From Sanchytrium tribonematis (Eukaryota > Sanchytriomycota > Sanchytriomycetes > Sanchytriales > Sanchytriaceae), in the NCBI GenBank assembly GCA_018985235.1, contig JADGIG010000054.1, positions 1 to 29,507 on the forward strand: 29,507 nt of DNA, read 5' to 3'. Shown here piece after piece: positions 1-7,101 of the stretch (position 1 is the first letter of the stretch; each line of letters starts with the position of its first letter). The position numbers and the translations under genes are program-made. The notes below the pieces were generated by a model. The model worked only from the letters and a program-made list of their open reading frames with translations, was not told the origin of the DNA and searched no databases.

Positions 1-1693
1 CTGAGCAAATATGCAGATTTTATGGAATCTTTAAGTCTTCAACTTGAATCTAATTTATATTCGCAGATCAATCAAAAGGTCAAAATTTTAATTAATGGTG
101 AGGGCCAAGCACATGTTTTGAATGCACAAAATCAAAATTTAAAGACCAAATTGCAATATTATCAGTCTTTAAGCAGAAAAATTGCATCAAAAAAAATTCA
201 TTTTTTCAAGCGCGAAAGTATTCAAGAAATTTCTAATACTAAAAGCATTCAAGAGTCTCTTTATACATTAAAAAAATTTCTTAGAAGAATGCAACAGAAA
301 AAAAGACATTCCAAACATATTGAAAGCATCTTATCAGAAAAAAATCGCTTTATTGAAATAGAAAGAAATATAATTATAGTTGGCCGAATTGATCATGCAC
401 AATCTGTCACATATAGCCATTTAAAATGCATAAAGTCGAGAATGCTGGAATTAGAGATTGAGCAAAAGAAGAATTTAAAAAAGGTATCAACGTCCCTAAT
501 AACAATTGAAAAATTGAATAATAACAAATTTATATTGGAGAAGGTTATCAAGTTTTATCAAAATACTGCATTGAACAACTCGTCCATAGAATCTCTTAAT
601 GGCAACCTTTTAAATTTGCTCAATTTTCAAAGCTTATTAAGAAATCTAGATACTTCTTACCGTTATATGGACAGGATTCATTACAATCATAAAGATGTAC
701 CATCTATTTCGACGCAGAAATTTCAATCCGCAATGCAAAAATCCTGCCTGCGGTTTGAAAATTTGGAAAAGAAGTCAGATTTATACTTAAATACTTTAAA
801 TTCTTTACAAAAGCAAAAAAATGATATGGGCTATGAAATAATGCTAAATGAGGGAAAAGCTCGAGAAGCACAGCTCAAGCTATCTGAAATCAAAGAATAT
901 TTGGTAAAACTCCCATCAATGGGTACAAGCAGGCAAAAAATCGAACTTCGGGGCTGGGAACATATAAAAAGTTTAATTGAAAATAGTACCAAATCAAGCG
1001 TGCCCATTATAGCAAAACTTTCTTGCAAAACAGCACTTGAAATTGATACTGAAAGAATTAAATCATTGCTGCACGCAATTGAAAGCCAAAAATGCAGACA
1101 TGACATAGATTCAATTAAATCTGCATTAACTGTTATCAAATCCGATTATTTAAAAAACAAGAAGCAATTTAAAGCTAATAGAAAACTGATGAGTAACTTA
1201 GAAAATCAACTACGAGATGCGAAATTGCAAATCGAGACTTTGGAATCGAAGAAAGTAAATTTTGAGAAAGTCTCAAATGAGGACAAAGATCGCCAGATTC
1301 GAGAGCTACAAGACCAATTGAATGTCACTCAAAAAGACCTGAAAAAATCCAAGAACAGTGTTAAATATTTAACAGAAAAGTGGAAAAATGTTTTAGACGC
1401 AGAGAACAAAAACCCTAAAGAAATCGGGAAATCGAAAGCGGAACTCGAAGCTACAAAGCTGAGGCAATCCCTCAAAGAAGCTCAGTCTCGAATTATCGAA
1501 CTCGACGCAGATTTAAAAAGGACAGTTCATGAAAGAAATAGCATAGGCGAGATGTTTAAGGAATTGGTACCTTAGATTTATTTAGAAGAAAAAAACAGTA
1601 GATGCTCAGATGTACTATATTCAAAAACAAGAACAAAATATTGACCCAAATCAAACAATTAATGAGATCAATGAAAACTGCAAAGTTCAATAA
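1..1693 (+). CDS. Coiled-coil protein, 5'-partial, one 19-nt intron
   Basis: A long, Lys/Glu/Leu/Ser-rich, almost wholly helical protein of about 560 residues with heptad-like stretches, strongest in the last third. The frame is open from base 1. The first ATG is at 22, but the codons before it read as the same kind of helix, so the true N-terminus may lie outside the window. The frame stops at 1573-1575. A 19-nt GTA...TAG intron at 1567-1585 (phase 0) joins it to 1586-1693, adding a 35-residue polar tail rich in Gln, Asn and Glu. That intron has the size and ends of five others here that are supported by homology. No family is recognised; a spindle, centrosome or SMC-like structural role would be guesswork. 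The last 7 nt overlap the end of the convergent gene on the minus strand. Confidence 0.7.
1567..1585 (+). other. 19-nt spliceosomal intron (predicted)
   Basis: Reads gtaccttagatttatttag, phase 0. If retained, the third codon is TAG. Unlike the other five introns it is not backed by a conserved protein. It is called from identical length, GTA/TAG ends and a 3' half nearly identical to the eIF4A intron. Confidence 0.65.
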
Positions 1694-2064
1694 AGTGACA
1701 ATTCTTTTTTACTTGTAATTAGTGCCAGATAATCATCCCATTCGTTACCAGCTACAACCAGATTTTTAAGTTCGATGAGGTTTCCAGCGATGGCAAATAG
1801 ATTTAAACTCTCGCCACTTCTAAAGGAAATTTCACCTAATTTGTCTGACGATTTAACCGGAAACTTCTTCGATTTTAATTTGAATGCTTTTTCAATGGAA
1901 GGATCTATTTTGAAAGTATTGCATAGATTTGAATCTAAAAATAACGCACAAACTTGATTTGGAAAAGCATATACATGTATTGGTCCCTGGCCATACTCAA
2001 CGAGATTTCCAGTCTTATTAATGGAAAACCGGTTGCAGTAATTTTTAACAAAAGGATTTCTCAT
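1687..2064 (-). CDS. ABITRAM/FAM206-like small protein
   Basis: A 125-aa protein without signal peptide or membrane segment. Its pattern resembles, from memory, the ABITRAM (FAM206A, Simiate) family, which has a glycine-cleavage-H-like fold: an early aromatic-rich strand with a conserved Asn-x-Val-Cys, a central FK...KFPVKSSDKLG stretch (about residues 80-95), a GNLIELK motif near 107-113 and DDYLALI near the C-terminus. The animal protein is longer (about 180 aa) and is linked to actin binding in nuclei. The stop lies within the end of the convergent coiled-coil gene (7-nt overlap). The start ATG is 116 bp from the divergent NDUFA2-like gene. It is clearly coding in length and composition; the family call is tentative. 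Confidence 0.6.
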   Translation of the reverse strand: MRNPFVKNYCNRFSINKTGNLVEYGQGPIHVYAFPNQVCALFLDSNLCNTFKIDPSIEKAFKLKSKKFPVKSSDKLGEISFRSGESLNLFAIAGNLIELKNLVVAGNEWDDYLALITSKKELSLY

Positions 2065-2180
2065 TTCTCCTGAATCCCCCGATCTTGAAAGTGTAAATCA
2101 CCCGAATAAAGAAATTCTAATTCAATAGGCAATTGCTCCTATGACGACTTTGCATTACCGAGTTTATATTAAGAATCTGC

Positions 2181-2432
2181 ATGATTTCATCCCTTGTAAC
2201 AATGCTTATCAAGGAATTGAGATTTTTATTTAATCCTACCCACTCTCATGTTATAGATTATTTGAAGAAAGAATTGCCAAACTTAAAGAAGGAAAAATTT
2301 AGCGTTATTGCACGAGAAGGCCTAAAATGCGAGGCGAGATTAATCGCAAGGTACGAGAAAGGAATAGAAAGGGAATTCAAATTGTCTGAAAATGTTAGCG
2401 GGATTGTTGCACAAGCATTGAATAAAAACTGA
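2181..2432 (+). CDS. NADH dehydrogenase (complex I) subunit NDUFA2/B8-like
   Basis: An 83-aa protein of the L51/S25/CI-B8 thioredoxin-like domain family. It begins with an IKELRFLFNP strand, then a helix (about residues 25-37), and has the hallmark ARYEKGIEREFKL segment (about 55-67), which corresponds to the 'ARY.G.E..V.L.N' region of NDUFA2. The closest alternatives are the mitochondrial ribosomal proteins mL43 and mS25, which share the fold; the end (LSENVSG...QALNK) fits NDUFA2 better. In complex I this is an accessory matrix-arm subunit. ATGs at 2181 and 2202 are both possible starts. It ends 5 bp from the convergent Sec61 gamma gene, with AATAAA at 2421-2426 overlapping the last codons. 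Confidence 0.7.
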   Translation: MISSLVTMLIKELRFLFNPTHSHVIDYLKKELPNLKKEKFSVIAREGLKCEARLIARYEKGIEREFKLSENVSGIVAQALNKN

Positions 2433-2437
2433 GTTTA

Positions 2438-2644
2438 TTATCCTACAATAATGTTGTTGATTGGAATATGAATCAGCTTAACAACGTATCCAATTAACCC
2501 CATAACCACGAAACCGATTCCTACGGCTTGTGAGATTTTGATAAATTCTCTTCTATTTGGTTTTTTGCATCTAATAAGTAGATTCTTGGAGTCTTGGTAG
2601 AATTCCGTAGGCATTTGCAAAAATTCATTAAGAGTATCCGACAT
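2438..2644 (-). CDS. SSS1: Sec61 gamma / Sss1 translocon subunit
   Basis: A 68-aa tail-anchored protein of the SecE/Sec61 gamma family, the usual size for eukaryotes. An amphipathic N-terminal helix (about residues 1-20) is followed by the conserved cytosolic KKPNRREF segment (about 27-34) and one C-terminal membrane helix (about 42-63). It clamps the two halves of the Sec61 channel in the ER membrane. The ATG at 2644 is chosen; the frame extends upstream only through a TTG. The divergent TAG-lipase ATG is only 43 bp away, so the two must share a very short promoter region. Confidence 0.93.
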   Translation of the reverse strand: MSDTLNEFLQMPTEFYQDSKNLLIRCKKPNRREFIKISQAVGIGFVVMGLIGYVVKLIHIPINNIIVG

Positions 2645-2687
2645 CCTTTGTTTCAAAAATTAACATCAATAATTTTAGAAACTGAAT

Positions 2688-4278
2688 ATGTTTCTTTACC
2701 TGCAAAATTTGGTCAACAGAATCTTTTTTTATTTATTTGCAATAGACAATCAATCAATGTATGAAAAACTGAAAGAAAGAGCCACAAATGCCACACAATA
2801 TAGAAATCTTGCAGTTTTGCAGTCCCAAAAATTTGCCCAGTGGAAAAAAATAGATGAATCACCAGACTATGATTACTCTTTAATACTTGACAGACACAAC
2901 AGCCTCTATACGGCTCGAAAGAATGGAAATTTATCAGACATAATGTTTCTGTTGCGAACTAGTTTAAATAGACATATCGGAAACATCCACAATCCATTAC
3001 TATATTCAGAATGCTATGGAACCAAGGATTTGATCAATTCATACATTGAGGAGGTAGCAACCTGTCTAGACTATATTGTAAATTCAAATTTGCCTCACAA
3101 CGTGAAGCAAGAATTTATAACAAATTGCCGCACGAGTTATGGAAGAACAGCTCTTCTACTGAGTGGAGGTGGCGCCCTTTCGCTCCATCATGTAGGAGTA
3201 ATCAAATCATTACACGAACACCATTGCTTATCAAGAATCATATCAGGGTCATCAGGTGGTTCGATCATTGCTGCTTATATTTGTATTCACAATGAAGAAG
3301 AATTTCAGGAGCTTTTGAGACCTGGGAAAATTGACTTGAATGTATTTGAAGAGAAGAATACCCCATTATATACAAAGTTGACGAGATTATTGGCAACGGG
3401 ATTTTTTTACGAAGCTTCTGAATTTGTGAGCACTTTACGGCGAAATTATGGCGAGGTAACTTTTCTTGAGGCTTATAACAAGACTCGCAGAATTTTGAAT
3501 ATTACTGTATCATCGAATACTAAATACGAAATGCCTTCGGTATTAAATTTTGCAACAGCTCCAAATGTTTTGATTTGGAGTGCTGTGGCTTGCAGTTGTG
3601 CTGTTCCAGGAATATTTACGTCTTTTTCTCTGATGAGCAAAGACAAAAACGGAAACACAGAACTTTGGACAAACTCTGATCACACTTTTATAGATGGGTC
3701 TGTGGACAATGATTTACCAATGCAAAGGATTTCTGAAATGTTCAATGTTAATCAATTTATTGTGGCTCAGGTGAATCCTCATGTTGTTCCATTTCTTTCG
3801 AAATCTATTGTTAAAACCAGATTCAGAACAATGTGTGAAGGCATAATGGGTCTAATATTTGAGGAAATCAAGCTCAGAGTCCGGCAGATGCAAGAACTAA
3901 CACCGCTGCCCTCTCTTATTCGAAAAATATTCTCAATATCTGATCAAACGTACACTGGTGATATCACTCTCTGTCCAAATATACCCTTTGTGGACTATTT
4001 AAAAATGCTTACTAATCCCTCGGCAGAGTAATTTTGACTTATTTAGTTTTTTGTTAAATTGCGTATTGAGAGGAGAGGAGAGTACATGGGCCCAAATACC
4101 TTACATACAAAATTTGCTCAAAATTGAGATTAAATTAGATGAGTTGCTACAGGAGTTGAGACAGCAAGTCTTCACAACACCGAAAGAAATACCCTCTAGT
4201 TTGAGTTCTTTAAGAACAACTAGGCAGATTAGTTATTCAAATCCAAACTTATCAGTATTCACTACTACAAAATCTTAA
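2688..4278 (+). CDS. Patatin-domain triacylglycerol lipase (Tgl3/4/5, SDP1 type)
   Basis: Exons 2688-4027 and 4047-4278 give 523 aa. The patatin domain has the oxyanion-hole motif SGGGAL at about residues 158-163, the nucleophile motif GSSGG at about 187-191 (Ser in GxSxG) and the catalytic Asp motif DGS at about 336. The long N-terminal region before the patatin core, including a conserved cluster of paired Asn and Tyr residues, is typical of yeast Tgl3/4/5 and plant SDP1. These hydrolyse stored triacylglycerol on lipid droplets. Yeast Tgl4/5 are longer (about 750-910 aa), so this is a compact form. The second exon encodes the conserved 'ERxTWxxIPxIxN' continuation of the family, which confirms the splice. 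It converges on the DGAT2 gene with 9 bp between stop codons. Confidence 0.92.
4028..4046 (+). other. 19-nt spliceosomal intron
   Basis: Reads gtaattttgacttatttag, phase 2. Its removal turns a premature TAA (inside the intron) into the continuation of the Tgl-type lipase, ending in a frame with conserved Trp-Pro-x-Ile-like residues. Confidence 0.9.
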
Positions 4279-4280
4279 AA

Positions 4281-4292
4281 AATAAATTTATT
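4281..4292. terminator. Palindromic bidirectional polyadenylation signal
   Basis: AATAAATTTATT is a perfect 12-bp palindrome lying in and beyond the 9-bp gap between the convergent lipase and DGAT2 stop codons. It offers an AATAAA hexamer to both strands: 3 nt after the lipase stop, and overlapping the DGAT2 end on the other strand. Function is inferred from the canonical hexamer and position only. Confidence 0.5.
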
Positions 4293-5223
4293 CTACGGTC
4301 AATTTTTTTACCTTAGGTCCATAGATATTGCGGTATTTTAAAAAAATACGTTCAATCTCAGCAGAGTACAAATTTTGAATATTTTGGATGTCTTCCTCAG
4401 TGGGATTTTGATTTTGTGCAACTGGAATTGCCTTCCCAACAATTGTAATTAGTGGTTCCCTGTGGGGAATTATACTCCAAACATATTTTTTGAATCGCAA
4501 ACCATGGAATATAGGAATAACAAATCCGAAAGCATTCTTAATAATGCTTTGAAATTTCTCTAATGAAGGAGATTGAATGTATGTGTATATAGAATTCTCC
4601 CCAAAAGAAAAAACGGGGACTACTGGTACGCCATATTTAAATGCAAGCTTGAAAAAACCTTTTCTTTTTTTAACAATTATTCGATAATGCTCGGGATCGA
4701 CGTAATAAACTTCCTGAGCGCCCCCGATGACAATAAGCAAGCTTTTGCCTTGTTTAAGAACGTTTTCACAGCTTTTTTTCGCGCATGATTGATATCCACA
4801 GGCCATAAATAAATCTCTCACGAATGGTACGTAAAAATTAAAGTTCAAAGTAACAGGAACAATGTTTTTGATATATCGAGATATTTGATTACTTTCCGTC
4901 CCAAAATTTATATGAGTAGATGTGGCAATAATTCCATGGGGGCTAGATCCTAAAAGTAATTGTTTGTGGTTTTTAAGGCTGCTGTAATCATCGAACACCA
5001 GCTGACACGGAAAATAATCTCTAAAGTGACTCCATAGTGATAGTTTTCTAAAAAACATAAGCCTTCTTCCATTTTTAAATGCGGCTTTGTCTTGAACCAT
5101 CCATGATATATAGAATATTCCCAAGTATGGGAAATGGTATATAAATATGAAAAATATTGCTAGAGGTACGACTAAAGTGCCCGAATAAGTAATCGCAGCA
5201 AGAAGTGAATAATAGTAACCCAT
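4288..5223 (-). CDS. Diacylglycerol O-acyltransferase, DGAT2/MGAT family
   Basis: A 311-aa protein, near the family's usual size. Two hydrophobic stretches at about residues 5-45 form the membrane hairpin. The YFP motif is at 70-72. The active-site block is S94-P-H-G97 where the family has HPHG; the second His, the more important one, is kept. A conserved IVIGGAQE segment (about 161-168) and RKGF...FSFGEN (about 185-210) follow. It makes triacylglycerol (or wax/MAG products) from diacylglycerol and acyl-CoA at the ER and lipid droplet. It sits tail-to-tail with the TAG lipase. A member with monoacylglycerol or alcohol specificity cannot be excluded. Confidence 0.9.
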   Translation of the reverse strand: MGYYYSLLAAITYSGTLVVPLAIFFIFIYHFPYLGIFYISWMVQDKAAFKNGRRLMFFRKLSLWSHFRDYFPCQLVFDDYSSLKNHKQLLLGSSPHGIIATSTHINFGTESNQISRYIKNIVPVTLNFNFYVPFVRDLFMACGYQSCAKKSCENVLKQGKSLLIVIGGAQEVYYVDPEHYRIIVKKRKGFFKLAFKYGVPVVPVFSFGENSIYTYIQSPSLEKFQSIIKNAFGFVIPIFHGLRFKKYVWSIIPHREPLITIVGKAIPVAQNQNPTEEDIQNIQNLYSAEIERIFLKYRNIYGPKVKKLTVE

Positions 5224-5274
5224 ATTTTAGTGTTACGGTTTTATCCTCTTGGCGATAAAACTTTTGATAAGAGG

Positions 5275-5294
5275 CGTCGAAAATGTTTTCGACG
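5275..5294. promoter_or_regulatory. Perfect inverted repeat between DGAT2 and BRE1 starts
   Basis: CGTCGAAAA-TG-TTTTCGACG: 9-bp arms and a 2-bp centre, in the 174-bp divergent intergenic region. Two GATAA motifs lie just upstream (about 5253-5270). It could be a binding site for a dimeric factor or a short hairpin in a 5' leader; no known consensus is matched with confidence. Confidence 0.4.
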
Positions 5295-5397
5295 TTATCT
5301 TTATTTTTCAAAGATTTTTAATTGTTTGTGAATTTAAAAGAATTTTGAGAAATCTAACGGATTTGAAAGTCAAATTCAAATATTTTATTACAAGGAG

Positions 5398-7068
5398 ATG
5401 CAATTTGAAGACATCGGCAACTTCAAAAAAGATGCCATGCACAGAGAAATATTGACTCTTAGAGATGAAATTAGAATTCTCTCTGATAGTCGGTCTTTGA
5501 GCGATGTGGAAAAGGAAAACATTAGTTTACATAAAAGAGTTAGACAATTGCAAAGCACTTATTATCAGAAAATTTACGGTCTCGAAGAAAAAAAACTGGA
5601 GGCCCCTTTGGAGGAAAGCAAACAGTCAAGTGAACCAGTCGAAAATAGCCAGAACAAAACTGGAACTTTTGACGTGGATGTTGTGAAACTGAAGGCCGAC
5701 CTGGCATATTACATGAAGTTGTGGGAGTCAACAAAAGAATCATACGTAATTACGTATGCTCAGCATACTGAATTTTCTTTCAAGAAAGAATATGAAGAAT
5801 TAAGTTTAAAGTTTGAGACTTTACAAAAACTATATGATGAAAAGCCAAAAGTTGAGCCAAAGGTGCTGCCTTATGACTTTAAGGAAAAAGAATTGATTGC
5901 TCTAAACGAGGGTCTTGCAAGAATCCGGAACACTAGAGATGCGTATAAGAAACAAATTGATGAACTAAAAGCTAATTACGCTGCGACCACTAGCCAATTA
6001 GATGACGCGAAAAACTTGATTAATGATTTAAAAGATAAACACAATCAGCTCCAGTCCCAATTTATTACGTCCCAGATGATTTTGAATAAGGATGATGAGA
6101 AGAAATTTGCGTATTGGTCACAAAGGAAGGAGAATGCTAATATTGATGTGATGGATGTGGATAATACAAATTTTCAATCTATTCAATGCGTACATGAACT
6201 CTGGCTGAAGGAATTGCAAGATATCAATATACCATCAAATGAAATTGCGCACAATGTCGAAGAATTACTTCGGAAATATGCATCACTTGCAAAGATACAT
6301 GAAAGGATGTCAGAAGATTATCACACAATGCAAAAAGGACATAACAATTTGGAATCAGCAACTTCGCAAATGTATGATCAGTTTGTCAAGGCCCAAACTC
6401 AGAATTCTGAGTTGACTCAAAAGTATCGTAAATTGCAAGGAAAACTTGAACAGGTGCAAAAGCAAAAGGATAACATAAAAAATGCGCAGATTGCAAGCGA
6501 TGCTAAGCATAAAGAATTGTCGATGATAAACAAATTGTTAAATGAAAAAGTTGCTCTTCTGGAAAGTAATATTCTAGAGCTAAAAAGCACCATTAATGAA
6601 TTAAGCAGAAACTATAGATCAAACGAGTCGTTTGATAAGTATATTTTTGACAAATTAAAGATAGAAAAAGAGGAACTTGATATGAAGTTGATCACTAACT
6701 TGACCAATCTTGATGGAGCGAAACGAGATTATCTAAAGGCTTTGAGCACTATAAAAAAACTTGAATCCAGTCTCAAAGCCGAAAAAGATAGATACAAAAT
6801 CATAAAATCCAACATTGAAGAAAGTGGCGGTAACTTTGACTACTTTCAAAATGTACAAGGGAAAGAGGCTCTTGAGACTTTGGAATATTACGAGAAACTT
6901 CTCAAGTGTACCGCTTGCCATATAAATTTTAAAAGTCACATAATGACGAAATGTTATCATATGTTTTGTGAGGAATGCATTCAACAGCGGATTGACACTC
7001 GGCAAAGAAAATGTCCTCAGTGTACAGATAGTTTTGGTATTAACGATTATCTACCAATTTATTTTTAA
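5398..7068 (+). CDS. BRE1: Bre1-like E3 ubiquitin ligase for histone H2B
   Basis: A 556-aa protein made of long coiled coils (about residues 10-480) and a C-terminal C3HC4 RING at about 504-542. The metal ligands are visible as CxxC, CxHxxCxxC and CxxC. The RING is followed at once by ...LPIYF at the very C-terminus, the layout typical of Bre1/RNF20/40, where the RING ends the protein. Bre1 works with Rad6 to monoubiquitinate H2B and supports transcription elongation and H3K4/K79 methylation. It is shorter than yeast Bre1 (700 aa), the loss being in coiled coil. The ATG at 5398 follows an A/G-rich leader. It starts a tight co-oriented series of four genes; the next starts 33 bp downstream. 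Confidence 0.85.
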   Translation: MQFEDIGNFKKDAMHREILTLRDEIRILSDSRSLSDVEKENISLHKRVRQLQSTYYQKIYGLEEKKLEAPLEESKQSSEPVENSQNKTGTFDVDVVKLKADLAYYMKLWESTKESYVITYAQHTEFSFKKEYEELSLKFETLQKLYDEKPKVEPKVLPYDFKEKELIALNEGLARIRNTRDAYKKQIDELKANYAATTSQLDDAKNLINDLKDKHNQLQSQFITSQMILNKDDEKKFAYWSQRKENANIDVMDVDNTNFQSIQCVHELWLKELQDINIPSNEIAHNVEELLRKYASLAKIHERMSEDYHTMQKGHNNLESATSQMYDQFVKAQTQNSELTQKYRKLQGKLEQVQKQKDNIKNAQIASDAKHKELSMINKLLNEKVALLESNILELKSTINELSRNYRSNESFDKYIFDKLKIEKEELDMKLITNLTNLDGAKRDYLKALSTIKKLESSLKAEKDRYKIIKSNIEESGGNFDYFQNVQGKEALETLEYYEKLLKCTACHINFKSHIMTKCYHMFCEECIQQRIDTRQRKCPQCTDSFGINDYLPIYF

Positions 7069-7101
7069 TTTTGTTTCATATGTTTCTATAATAAATCGGC
7101 C

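Noticed and set aside
5249-5455. 68-codon ORF upstream of BRE1
   Set aside because: It opens with TTG, runs through the divergent promoter and overlaps the BRE1 start in another frame; no protein character.
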